The position numbers and the translations under genes are program-made. The notes under the pieces were generated by a model. That model saw only the letters and a list, made by a program, of their open reading frames with translations. It did not search any database and had not been told where the DNA came from. Of a stretch of DNA of 64,000 nucleotides, positions 10,177 through 17,790 are shown piece by piece. Position 1 is the first letter of the stretch. Every line of letters begins with the position of its first letter. Source of the DNA: Roseiarcus sp963751165 (GTDB lineage Bacteria; Pseudomonadota; Alphaproteobacteria; Rhizobiales; Beijerinckiaceae); assembly GCA_963751165.1 (NCBI GenBank), contig CAVVTP010000021.1, positions 58,204 to 122,203 on the forward strand, written 5' to 3'.

Positions 10177-10235
10177 TCCCTGTCCGCCCCAACGGGCCCA
10201 CTCCATCAGGGGGTCAATTTTGCACGCCGAAACAC

Positions 10236-10845
10236 AGTTCGCCTCCCACGCTGGATTTGGGTCGAATCGGCAGACGTAAAAGACCAGCTCGCCTTCAGCA
10301 TTCCGGTAGGCCCACCGCTTTGTCACGGGACCGAGTTGCCAGTGCTGACTGGGAGCCGGTGGCACGTCGGCTGGGACCGGAACGACAGCCTCGCACTTTC
10401 TCTTTCTCGGTGTCGCTCTCGACACCGGGCCTGCCGCGCTTGTGCCGGTCTCCGCCGCGAGGTGATCGATCATGTCGGGCGTGCAGTCCCACAAGCCAAG
10501 TCCGTCCAGGGCTTCAATCAGCTTGACTTGGCTGCACCCGGACCGGCAATGAACGAGTAGCTTCGGCTTGCCGTTTTTATCGACCCCGTCCGATGCGACG
10601 AAGCTCGGGTTGTGGTCGTCATGCGCCGGACAGCATGTCAGCCAGCTTCCATCGGGCTGCTCTGCTGGATCAAAATCGCGATCGCGGTTTTTGCCCCGCC
10701 ACGCAGTGATCCGGCCTTCCCTCCCTGCCTTCGCGATCCCAGCCACCAGCTGATCCGCCGCGGGACGTTCGCCGAGCGTCAGATTGTCGAGGTCCCACTC
10801 AAGGGGCGGCGGCGGACATTGGAAAAGGTCTGTCATCACCTGCAC
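10236..10845 (-). pseudogene. Primase/helicase, N-terminal fragment
   Basis: The fragment starts at 10845, overlapping the end of the AlpA-like gene by 10 bp, and encodes about 203 residues before running into the IS21 right end. Zinc-finger-type residues are visible in CCPAHDDHNPSF and LVHCRSGCSQ (CHC2-like primase zinc motif), and the fragment ends with RWAYRNAEGELVFYVCRFD. The matching C-terminal part is at 1275-3345. Beyond 10236 the frame continues through IS3 sequence and is meaningless there. The gene probably initiated replication of the element before it was interrupted. Confidence 0.75.
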
Positions 10846-11069
10846 CGCTGAGCTTTCTTGGACTCAATCCAATTCAGAATTTCTTTTTCGTCCCAACAGG
10901 TTACCCCATCGGATAGTTTGAACGGCCGCGGAAAGCTTGGGTCACCCTTGGCCCAGCGCCAGACGGTCGGGCGAGACGCCCCCGTTAGATCGCAGACGCG
11001 ACTCAACCGGATTGCTCGGCTGATTGCGCCATTCCCTATTACAGAGTGATTCATTGCAGGCCTCCTCAT
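10836..11069 (-). CDS. AlpA-family transcriptional regulator / excisionase-like
   Basis: This 77-residue protein carries a MerR-like helix-turn-helix, RLSRVCDLTGASRPTVWRWA (about residues 22-41), followed by FPRPFKLSDGVTCWDEKEI and a terminal helix. This is the AlpA/phage_AlpA pattern. Such proteins regulate integrase expression and excision in P4-like elements. An alternative start is the Met at 11054. The gene overlaps the primase start by 10 bp, suggesting one transcript. A strong -35 and an inverted repeat lie just upstream (11087-11144). Confidence 0.88.
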   Translation of the reverse strand: MRRPAMNHSVIGNGAISRAIRLSRVCDLTGASRPTVWRWAKGDPSFPRPFKLSDGVTCWDEKEILNWIESKKAQRCR

Positions 11070-11086
11070 CGTCTAAACACTGACGC

Positions 11087-11115
11087 ACATTAAGGCATAT
11101 GTAGTCTTATGTCAA
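11087..11115 (-). promoter_or_regulatory. Candidate promoter of the AlpA-primase transcript
   Basis: On the minus strand a perfect -35 TTGACA (11110-11115) is followed after 17 nt by TAATGT (11087-11092), a weak -10. It lies 18 bp upstream of the AlpA-like start. Assignment rests on the consensus match only. Confidence 0.5.
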
Positions 11116-11121
11116 GTATTA

Positions 11122-11144
11122 GTAGTCAATTATTCCTTGACTAC
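11122..11144. promoter_or_regulatory. Perfect inverted repeat upstream of the AlpA-like gene
   Basis: GTAGTCAA (11122-11129), a 7-nt spacer and TTGACTAC (11137-11144) form a perfect 8-bp dyad immediately upstream of the candidate -35 box. This is a plausible operator for an element-encoded regulator. Confidence 0.5.
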
Positions 11145-11396
11145 AAGATATACACTACAATGAGATGGCTACAACGTAAGATGTTAAGGTCATTAATTGC
11201 ATGGTCAGCACTGCAAGTTGCGGATGATGCTTTCTTGAGTGCGAACTTATATTGAAAGCGTACCAGACGGGCGATCATGATTCCTGCGCAGAAATTGCAC
11301 ACTATCCCGCCAATCAGGTATTGCGCGACTGCGAAGGGCAAACGCGAGCTTCATCGCCGAGATTAGACCGCTGGCCTCAAATCACTGGACCCAGCA

Positions 11397-11657
11397 GTGT
11401 GTGACTCTCTCGCGGCCGGTGCTTTTGACATTATGTCAAAACAGAGACCATGGGCCATATCACAGCAGATGCTCGCCTCGGCGGCACCTTGCAACGAAGG
11501 GACAAACCCCAGCTCCATCGCCCTCGTCAGACTCTCTCACAAATCGCCAACCGGCCATCCGTGTGCGACTCTCTCGCCGCCGTCGTTTGGACAAAATGTC
11601 CAAAACAGAGAGATCGCGTGCCACTTCGCGCCGGATGCTCGTCTCGACGGAACCTAT
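11397..11657. repeat. Diverged direct repeats, each with a 19-bp palindrome
   Basis: Units at about 11397-11486 and 11559-11657 share GTGNGACTCTCTCGC, a palindrome, ACAGAGA and GATGCTCG-CTCG-CGG-ACC in the same order. The palindromes are TTTTGACATTATGTCAAAA (11423-11441) and TTTGGACAAAATGTCCAAA (11586-11604). Both have 8-bp arms and 3-nt spacers, and one arm position changes in both arms together. They lie 3' of the integrase gene and could be arm-type or regulatory binding sites. Confidence 0.65.
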
Positions 11658-12946
11658 TTCTTATGGCCCCTCATGGGCACGACCTTCGACGATGCCTTGC
11701 CGCCTCGAACATGTTGCGCCCAGGCCTCCATCATCGTGCGCCGCTGCTCAAGCAGGTCGGTTCGATGGTAGGCCGCTTCCGCCTGGTTGCTGATCGTGTG
11801 GGCCAATGCTCGCTCTGCGAGATCGCGTGCGTAACCACTCTCGGACGCCCAGTCACGGAATGATGAACGGAACCCATGGGCGGTCGCCGTGCGACCCGGT
11901 TCGCTGCTGTGCGCCTTTCGATCGCGCAGGAAGGTCGTCAGCACCATGTCGCTGAGCACGCCGCCGCGCGGCGCGAGGAACACCAGATCTGCATCAGGAT
12001 GAAGCGCGCGCTGCGCCGCGAGGATTTCGACGGCTCGCCTAGACAACGGCACCCGGTGGACCACCTTGGCCTTCATTCGATCGGCTGGGACAGTCCACAC
12101 CTTGGCCTCTAGATCGACCTCGGTCCACGTCATTGCCCGCGCCTCTCCCGACCGTGCAGCGGTCAGGATGACGAACTCCAGCAGCGCCCGGGTCACGTTG
12201 GAAGGACCAGTGTGCAGCCACCGCTCCGCGAACGCCGGGATGCCCCGCCAAGCCATCGAGGGCTGGCGCGTTGTCCGCTCGCGCTTGCCCGGTTGCTGCG
12301 GCAACAGATGGTCTACAACGTCGAGGGGATTGCCCTTGACCAGTCCCTGCGCCCAGCACCACTTCATGACCGTGTGGCAACGCTGCTTGACCCTTGAGGC
12401 CGTCTCCGGCTTTTTCAACCAAATCGGGCGCAGCACCTCGGCGAAATCCCCCGGGGCCAGATCGTCCACCTTCCGCTTCCCGATCTTGGGGAAGGCATAG
12501 TCCCGCAGGGTGTTGATCCACTGGTCGCCGTGCTTGGGGTTTTTCCAGCCGGGCTTCAGGTCGTCGTGGACCTTTCTGGCCGCCGGCTCGAATGTCATCA
12601 CCGCTGCAAGGGCCGCGCGGGCTGCTCTGTCGGCCTCGCGCTCTTCGATGGGGTCCTTGCCGCTGGCGAGCACTTGGCGCGCGCCCATGCCCTTCACGCG
12701 GGCATCGGCAATGCTGACCTCAGGGTAGACCCCAAGGCCCATGTCACGCCGCTTGCCGGTCACCGGCGACACAAACCTCAGAATCCATTTTCCCTGCCCC
12801 TTCGCCGAGCCGGGCTCCAGCCTGAGTCCCGGGATCGTGCCGTCGGCCACGGGCTTGTCACCGCCGGCGATTTTCTTTGCTCTCAGGTCGGTGATTTGGC
12901 CCATCGTCAGCCCCACATCCAGCCCCACACAAATCGTGCGCTTCAC
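11654..12946 (-). CDS. P4-type tyrosine integrase
   Basis: The protein of up to 430 residues begins with a DUF4102 arm-binding domain (GQITDLRAKKIAGGDKP, GLGVYPEVSIADAR). It then has a core-binding SAM-like domain and a catalytic domain with Arg in ILTAARSGEARAMTW (about residue 262), HGFRSSFR (about 357-360) and the nucleophile Tyr in EAAYHRTDLLEQRR (about 392). It would integrate and excise the element by site-specific recombination. The Met at 12904 (MGQITDLRAKK) fits the family start better than 12946. The gene is intact and lies at the right side of the element. The att sites and target gene were not recognised. Confidence 0.93.
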   Translation of the reverse strand: MKRTICVGLDVGLTMGQITDLRAKKIAGGDKPVADGTIPGLRLEPGSAKGQGKWILRFVSPVTGKRRDMGLGVYPEVSIADARVKGMGARQVLASGKDPIEEREADRAARAALAAVMTFEPAARKVHDDLKPGWKNPKHGDQWINTLRDYAFPKIGKRKVDDLAPGDFAEVLRPIWLKKPETASRVKQRCHTVMKWCWAQGLVKGNPLDVVDHLLPQQPGKRERTTRQPSMAWRGIPAFAERWLHTGPSNVTRALLEFVILTAARSGEARAMTWTEVDLEAKVWTVPADRMKAKVVHRVPLSRRAVEILAAQRALHPDADLVFLAPRGGVLSDMVLTTFLRDRKAHSSEPGRTATAHGFRSSFRDWASESGYARDLAERALAHTISNQAEAAYHRTDLLEQRRTMMEAWAQHVRGGKASSKVVPMRGHKK

Positions 12947-12959
12947 TGATGCAGGATGA

Positions 12960-13249
12960 GACGTCTTGTGTCAAACGCTCAAGATAGCAATGTTTTTATG
13001 GATGTTTTTGCCACCTGTGAGACGGTCTGATTTCACATGACGCAATGTTCAGGCGGACGCCACCTCCGCCATTACCATGCTATAACGCACTGAATTAATT
13101 ATAGTAATTGCAAACATATATAGACTTGCCCCAACTTTTTGGTGGACCGCGTCGTGGTGGAGATTGAGCGACGCCGCCTTGCTGAACTGACTGCCCCGCG
13201 CTCGCTTTACCCGCGTCTGCAATGGCGCGGGGCTTCTTCCCAAACGTGG
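12960..13249. other. Region upstream of integrase, no gene recognised
   Basis: An AT-rich patch around 13085-13130 precedes GC-rich sequence. The right attachment site of the element should lie here or nearby, but no tRNA gene or duplicated core could be recognised by eye. Confidence 0.35.
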
Positions 13250-13483
13250 TCACAGTAGGTTTCCCTCGTCGCCCTTTTCGAGAAGTCGATCCCGAAAATG
13301 GATTTGAATCGCAAGAAGCTGCTCGAATTCGGCCAGGAGTCGCTCGTCATGTTCAGTGGACTGACCTTCAGCCCTTAGCCGCGCGATGCGGTCACGTTGC
13401 ACCTGAACAAGCGCGGCTCTTTTTCGGACGCGAGTCTCAGCCTCCGCGAGGTGTTTTTGACTTTCGGTTCGAGACCGCCCCAT
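13250..13483 (-). CDS. Small coiled-coil hypothetical protein
   Basis: The product of about 77 residues is rich in Arg, Glu, Ala and Leu (ESQKHLAEAETRVRKRAALV, then RLRAEGQSTEHDERLLAEFE) and should be almost entirely helical. I have seen similar short proteins in rhizobia without assigned function. The frame is open further upstream to 13531, but MGRSRTESQKHL at 13483 looks like the natural start. It is divergent from the His-rich gene at 13673. It lacks membrane segments and is probably cytoplasmic. Confidence 0.55.
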   Translation of the reverse strand: MGRSRTESQKHLAEAETRVRKRAALVQVQRDRIARLRAEGQSTEHDERLLAEFEQLLAIQIHFRDRLLEKGDEGNLL

Positions 13484-13672
13484 CCGTCGCAAAACGGTCG
13501 GAATATAAACTCGTTCCATATGGACGAGCATCGCGAGCGGGTCCGCAAACGCCGATCCTGGAACAGCCCGCTGACTTCCCGGTTGTCGAGCGCGGAGTCA
13601 CTGACCCTTCCGCCAGAGAGTGCCCGGGCGCCTGCGCCCACCATTCGCGACATCGATTCGGAGTGAAACGCC

Positions 13673-13879
13673 ATGGCAAAGTCGAAGCATCAGGCAAGCG
13701 ACCATCATCACCAAGCTGCCGCTCACCATCAGGCTGCTGCTCACCATCACCTGCAAGCGGCGCATCATCACGATCTGGGCGAGCACGACGAGGCCAAAGA
13801 ACACGCCGATACTGCTCACGAGCACAGCGAGCAAGGACACAAGCACTCAAGCACCGCCCGCGAGCACTCCCGCAAATAG
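13673..13879 (+). CDS. Histidine-rich small protein
   Basis: This 68-residue protein is about one third histidine, in repeated blocks (HHHQAAAHHQAAAHHHLQAA, then HDEAKEHADTAHEHSEQGH). Composition of this kind suggests binding of Ni, Zn or Co, or a stress role. Similar small His/Ala/Glu-rich proteins occur in methylobacteria and rhizobia without proven function. There is no signal peptide, so it should act in the cytoplasm. A hairpin with a short T run follows at 13899-13920. The repetitive composition makes family assignment weak, but the reading frame is clearly not a chance one. Confidence 0.75.
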   Translation: MAKSKHQASDHHHQAAAHHQAAAHHHLQAAHHHDLGEHDEAKEHADTAHEHSEQGHKHSSTAREHSRK

Positions 13880-13898
13880 GAAGGTCCGCTCATGAAAA

Positions 13899-13920
13899 CG
13901 GCGGTCGAAAGGCCGCCGCC
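13899..13920 (+). terminator. Terminator-like hairpin after the His-rich gene
   Basis: A GC stem (CGGCGGTC, GAAA loop, GGCCGCCG) starts 20 bp after the stop codon and is followed by CCCCTTTT. It fits an intrinsic terminator with a short U tract. Confidence 0.5.
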
Positions 13921-14371
13921 CCTTTTGGCCAGCACCCTCAGTTTGAAGCGCCTGAGAAGCGTCCCCTAGTCCTGCGCCAGCCGTTTTGGCTCAAAAGCAA
14001 AAAACGGCGCCGCCGAAATAGCACAGCGGAACGGCGGAGGGGAGTCGGGCAAAGCGGCTCGCCTGAAGCTAAATGGCCTCCGCGCGCGTATGGCTTCGGG
14101 ATACCGGGGTGCGACGAATGGGCCGCAGTTTACGGCTGCCCCTTGGCGGCTCGGAATGCCCTTTCCGGGCCGCCTTGGCAGGCGCGAGCCAGTCTCGACA
14201 GGGCGAGCGGTCCGCCGCAGTCATCCCTCAAATCCCCGGACGCAGCGCCGATCTCCGCCGGCCATTTGAAGAAAAAGCCGCCGCGTTTCAAATACTCTAC
14301 AAACCTATGGAGGCTCGAACTGGCCGCGGCGCTCCCCTACGCGCTACGCTACGAGGGTCGGAAGAGAGGCG
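13921..14371. other. No recognisable gene
   Basis: A long plus-strand open frame covers this stretch (starting at 13222), but its translation has a Pro/Arg/Gly-rich composition typical of non-coding high-GC sequence. Nothing with family character was seen until about 14372. Confidence 0.4.
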
Positions 14372-14643
14372 ATGCTACGCTGGCTCCGACGCCGCAGAGA
14401 AGCGAACGGCTGGCGCAGGCCGACGCCGAGGCGTTGATCCGCGACCATGGCGGCAGGGCCTATATCGAGGCTCGTTGGCGGCAGCGCGACGCCGTCTTGC
14501 CCGACGGGACAGCCTGCGCGGGCCGCACGCGCGCGCACTGGCCGCGCGTTGCGCAAATCGTGGCGCGAATGACGGGAAAGCGAGGCGGCCTTGACACCGG
14601 GACCCGGATGCATGAGCGCCGCGAGAGGTCGCCCTACCACTGA
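14372..14643 (+). pseudogene. Small hypothetical protein with apparent frameshift
   Basis: The start MLRWLRRRREA (14372) and the continuation ERLAQADAEALIRDHGG with ARWRQRDAVLP, RTRAHWPRVAQIVARMTGK and LDTGTRM are in different frames, offset by one base near 14400-14405. From memory, a family of small rhizobial proteins has exactly this order (short Arg-rich start, then QADAEALI and HWRRVA). Joined, the product would be about 90 residues. Function is unknown. A one-base sequencing error or a real break both fit. Confidence 0.5.
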
Positions 14644-14803
14644 GCGCGCAATACCGAATCCAATTCCTCGACGGTGCGAGCAAAGTACTTCGCGAACGGA
14701 GCGCTGGCGCCCAAAGCGGGGCGATCAAGCTTGGCGGCCGGCGGCTCAGCCGGCCGCTCGCAGATCAATTGATCCAGGGCCAGACACCAGCTGGGGTTTC
14801 GAC

Positions 14804-15055
14804 TTATCCGGCACGCTTATCGGTCTTGGTGTGGTGCGTAGTGGCCGTATCAACGCGCTTTTTGTCTCCTGTCGCATTGCCGCCGATGATGTCTGCTACG
14901 TCTTTTTCCTCGGCAGCCATGTTTCCGGGCTTGCCTGAGGTTTCTGGTGTGGCGAACACGCCCTGGCCCGCAGGCTTCACGCCCTTGTTGCGGGCGGCCG
15001 CCGCGAATGTAGCGAGAGCTTCCGGCTGGGTCTTTTCTTCCGGGCGCTTAGTCAT
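14804..15055 (-). CDS. Small hydrophilic hypothetical protein
   Basis: This 83-residue protein begins MTKRPEEKTQPEALATFAAA. It is highly polar and rich in Lys, Thr, Glu and Gly (GVKPAGQGVFATPETSGKPG, then GDKKRVDTATTHH). It has no membrane segment or signal peptide and may be intrinsically disordered, in the style of hydrophilin-type stress proteins. CAGGAG (complement of CTCCTG at 15063-15068) is a good ribosome binding site 7 bp before the ATG at 15055, which supports this start over the longer frame to 15169. No function is assigned. Confidence 0.65.
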   Translation of the reverse strand: MTKRPEEKTQPEALATFAAAARNKGVKPAGQGVFATPETSGKPGNMAAEEKDVADIIGGNATGDKKRVDTATTHHTKTDKRAG

Positions 15056-15225
15056 GGTTTCAACTCCTGAGTAAGTCAGGCAGGAAACCCGAGGAAGTGT
15101 AGGACGTTCCCGTCGGGGCAATATTTCCTCTTTAGGCGTCCAGAATCCTTTGCGAATCGATCCGTGCACTGCTGGCGGCCCGCATGGGGAACCCGATGCG
15201 CCATTTCTGCGTTCGTGCTGCTTGC

Positions 15226-15762
15226 ATGGCTGAAGCTCCCACTGTCCCGCCGCATGTCGAGAAGACCGTCGCGACGATCGCCGAACTGTATGCGGCGCAT
15301 TATCGTGCGGCGACAGCGTCGCAGCGGGTTGCGGCTTTGGTGACGGCGACCTTCGCGCGTTCCCGCACCCTCGGCGTCCTTGCCGTCGCGATCGCCGGCT
15401 GGCTCGCGCTCAATGCCTGGCTCGAAACCCGCGGGGCCGCGGCGCCGGACCCGTTTCCGTTTCCTCTACTCTCGATGATGGTCTCCACGGGTGCGCTCTT
15501 TACCACCGCAATGGTGCTAATCGCGCAACGTCACGACGACGAGTTGGCAACCCGGCGCGAGCAACTCACGCTTGAGCTCGCAATTCTCGCCGAGCACAAA
15601 ACGGCGAAGATCATCGCGCTCCTCGAGGAATTCCGGCGCAACGACCCGCATCAGAGCGGTGAGCGAGACCATGTCGCCGAGGCGTTGGCCAAGCCGGCCG
15701 ATACGCAGGTTGTGCTCAAGGCGATCAAGGCCGCGCACAATAATCCATTCGGCGACGGCTAG
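15226..15762 (+). CDS. DUF1003 family membrane protein
   Basis: The protein has a soluble N-terminus followed by two hydrophobic helices, LGVLAVAIAGWLALNAWL (about residues 46-63) and LLSMMVSTGALFTTAMVLI. It then has the DUF1003 hallmark QRHDDELATRREQLTLELAI and a charged C-terminal helix (AEHKTAKIIALLEEFRRND). DUF1003 proteins sit in the inner membrane; their role is not established. An in-frame ATG at 15184 would add 14 residues; MAEAPTVPPHVEK at 15226 looks more natural. The gene ends about 190 bp before the IS1634 element. Confidence 0.85.
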   Translation: MAEAPTVPPHVEKTVATIAELYAAHYRAATASQRVAALVTATFARSRTLGVLAVAIAGWLALNAWLETRGAAAPDPFPFPLLSMMVSTGALFTTAMVLIAQRHDDELATRREQLTLELAILAEHKTAKIIALLEEFRRNDPHQSGERDHVAEALAKPADTQVVLKAIKAAHNNPFGDG

Positions 15763-16125
15763 CCCACCGGCGACCACGTCGAACCCCGGACCACAGCACG
15801 TAGCGAGAGTTGCCCCGACACCCGGTGAATAATTGCCGGTTCCTTGCCCCGGACGGACCATCTGCGACGGGCGGTCTCCCCCATCACCGCAGGTCCTCGC
15901 CGGGCGGATCCACTTGTTGAGATCGCGGAGTCGCCGGCCGAAGTCTTAGACTGATCTTCGACAGTTAACGCGTGTGCGTGGCGCGTAAGCCGTTGATATG
16001 GTTTGAGCCGGGGTGCGCTGACGTGAAAATGTAGTGCCACGTTTTGTGCCGATTTTGCTTGATTTTTCGGGTATCGCAGCGGAATCTGTGCGCACCGACA
16101 TCGAGTTGGTGACAGGCGTTCCGTC

Positions 16126-17790
16126 ATGTATTTCCGCAAGAAGACTTCGGGCGGCCGCGCCTATCTGCAGATCGTCGAGAGCCGGCGCGAGGGCGCGGCG
16201 GTACGCCAGCAGGTGATCGCGACGCTCGGGCGCGTCGAGGATCTCAAGCAGAGCGGGCAGCTGGAGCGGCTCTTGCGCTCGGGAGCCCGCTTTTCCGAGA
16301 AGGCGATCGTGCTTGATGCGTTTGACCGCGGCGAGGCGACGGCGATCTCCACGCGCCGCATCGGTCCGGCGCTCGCCTTCGAGCGGGTGTGGGAGGAGAC
16401 CGGCTGCCGGGCGGTGATCGAGCGCCTGGCGAGGGCGCGCAACCATGACTTCCCGCTGGAGCGCGCGGCGTTCCTGACCGTGCTGCACCGCCTCGTCTGC
16501 GGTGGCTCGGACCGGGCCGCCGACCGCTGGCGCGACGACCACCGCATCGACGGCGCCGACGGGATCGAACTGCACCACCTCTATCGCACGATGGCGTGGC
16601 TCGGCGACGAGCTGCCCAAGGCCCAGCAGGACGCCGCGACCCCGTTTTCGCCGCGCTGCGTGAAGGACGTCCTGGAGGAGGAGTTGTTCGCCGCCCGGCG
16701 CGACCTCCTGACCACGCTCGACATCGTGTTCATGGACACCACGAGCCCCCGGATCAAGTCCGGGGGCCGAGGCGGGCAGACGCTCGGGCGGCGCGGCTTC
16801 TCCAAAGACCATCGGCCAGACCTCAACCAGATGATCCTGGCTGTCCTGCTCGACGGCGACGGCCGTCCGGTGTGCACGGAGATGTGGCCGGGGAACACCG
16901 CCGATGTGAAGAGCCTCATCCCGGCGATCGACCGCCTGCAGCGGCGCTTTCGCATCAACCGGGTCTGCGTCGTCGCCGACCGCGGCATGATCAGCGCCGA
17001 GACGATCGCCGAGCTCGAAGCGAGAAAACTCCTCTATGTGCTGGGCGTGCGCGAGCGAACCGACAGGCTCGTGCGCGACCTCGTGCTCGGCGATCCCGCG
17101 CCGTTCACGCCCTTCGTCCTGTTGAAGCCGAGGGGCGAAGTCGACTACGAGGCCAAGGCCGTGACGCTCGCCGGGCGGCGCTATGTCGTCTGCCGCAACC
17201 TCGATCAGATGAGCAAGGACGCCGCCGACCGCGCGACCATCGTCGCCAACCTGGAGCGGCAGCTGAAGAAGGGCGACAAGAGCCTCGTCGGCAACAAGGG
17301 CTACCGCCGTTTCCTCAAGAACCCGGAGGGTGACGGCTTCGCCATCGACCGCGAAAGGATCGAGGAGGACGCGAAATTCGACGGCGTGTTCGTGCTGCAG
17401 ACCAACGCGCATCTCTCGGCGCTGGAGGCGATGCTCGTCTACAAGCAGCTCTGGACCGTGGAACGGACGTTCCGCACGACAAAGAGTCTGCTCGACACGC
17501 GGCCGATCTACCACAAGCTCGACGAGACGATCCGCGGCCACGTCGCCTGCAGCTTCCTCGCGCTCGTGCTGAAGAAGGAGCTGGAAGACCGCCTCGCAGC
17601 AGTCGACAAGGGCGCCCGCGCCTCCTGGCCCGCCGTGATCGCCGATCTCGACTCGCTCACCGAGACCGAGGTCGAGCAGGACGGCAAGCGCTTCCTGCTG
17701 CGCTCGTCGCCACGCCCCGGCGCCAGCCTCGCGCTCGCCGCCCTCGGCGTCGCCCTGCCGCCGACGATGCGCCAGATCGCGGACGCCTGA
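16126..17790 (+). CDS. IS1634-family transposase
   Basis: The 554-residue DDE transposase begins MYFRKKTSGGRAYLQIVESR. Its catalytic region includes DIVFMDTTSPRIKSGG (first Asp, about residue 202), RGFSKDHRPDLNQMILAVLL, EMWPGNTADVKSLIPAI and VCVVADRGMISAE (second Asp). The C-terminal segment VYKQLWTVERTFRTTKS holds the Glu. The frame is intact. The DNA for PRIKSGG right after the first Asp forms a perfect 9-bp-stem palindrome (16745-16767), apparently an in-frame REP-like insertion, which might impair activity. The 627-residue antisense frame over this region is a shadow. Confidence 0.93.
   Translation: MYFRKKTSGGRAYLQIVESRREGAAVRQQVIATLGRVEDLKQSGQLERLLRSGARFSEKAIVLDAFDRGEATAISTRRIGPALAFERVWEETGCRAVIERLARARNHDFPLERAAFLTVLHRLVCGGSDRAADRWRDDHRIDGADGIELHHLYRTMAWLGDELPKAQQDAATPFSPRCVKDVLEEELFAARRDLLTTLDIVFMDTTSPRIKSGGRGGQTLGRRGFSKDHRPDLNQMILAVLLDGDGRPVCTEMWPGNTADVKSLIPAIDRLQRRFRINRVCVVADRGMISAETIAELEARKLLYVLGVRERTDRLVRDLVLGDPAPFTPFVLLKPRGEVDYEAKAVTLAGRRYVVCRNLDQMSKDAADRATIVANLERQLKKGDKSLVGNKGYRRFLKNPEGDGFAIDRERIEEDAKFDGVFVLQTNAHLSALEAMLVYKQLWTVERTFRTTKSLLDTRPIYHKLDETIRGHVACSFLALVLKKELEDRLAAVDKGARASWPAVIADLDSLTETEVEQDGKRFLLRSSPRPGASLALAALGVALPPTMRQIADA
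16745..16767. repeat. REP-like palindrome inside the transposase gene
   Basis: The sequence is GCCCCCGGA, loop TCAAG, TCCGGGGGC: a perfect 9-bp stem. The core CCCCGGATCAAGTCCGGGG is, from memory, a very abundant intergenic palindrome in alphaproteobacteria. Here it is read in frame as PRIKSGG. Confidence 0.7.

Larger units (their letters stand above)
8953..10205 (+). mobile_element. IS3-family element, copy 2
   Basis: This 1253-bp element is the second copy of the one at 4850-6102, inverted relative to it, with ends TGGAGTGGGCCCCTTGGGG and GGGCCCACTCCA and a 3-bp duplication TCA on both sides. It lies between the inner and outer right-hand repeats of the IS21 element. The different duplications (TAT and TCA) show two separate insertion events. 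Confidence 0.9.
4826..10231. mobile_element. IS21-family element carrying one IS3 copy in each end
   Basis: The istA/istB genes and a passenger ORF (6277-8866) are bracketed by repeated terminal motifs containing CAAAATTGACCCCC. Two copies are on the left (about 4831-4847 and 6111-6127) and two inverted copies on the right (about 8917-8936 and 10207-10225). IS21 elements normally have multiple terminal transposase-binding repeats. An IS3 copy lies between the outer and inner repeat on each side. Outer limits are approximate because no clean target duplication was found and the IS110 element adjoins the left end. Confidence 0.75.
1..12960. mobile_element. Integrated element with P4-type integrase (left end outside window)
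   Basis: A P4-type tyrosine integrase (11654-12946), an AlpA-like regulator (10836-11069), a primase/helicase (10845 down to 1275, interrupted) and a small ORF (726-1064) all lie on the minus strand in the order usual for satellite-phage-like or genomic-island elements. The integrase marks the right side. The left boundary is not visible, and I could not identify an att direct repeat or a target tRNA gene. The element has itself been invaded by IS110, IS21 and IS3 elements. Its extent is inferred from gene content only. Confidence 0.6.

Noticed and set aside
8953..10205. IS3 copies in inverted orientation as ends of a composite transposon carrying istAB
   Set aside because: Each IS3 lies between the outer and inner terminal repeats of the IS21 element and has its own 3-bp duplication, so they are insertions into the IS21 element rather than its ends.
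12947..13250. tRNA gene as integration target of the P4-type integrase
   Set aside because: No T-loop or acceptor-stem pattern could be recognised; the element's attachment site remains unknown.
13222..14643. 473-residue plus-strand protein
   Set aside because: Only the last 80 residues look protein-like; the remainder overlaps the small minus-strand gene and the His-rich gene and has non-coding composition.
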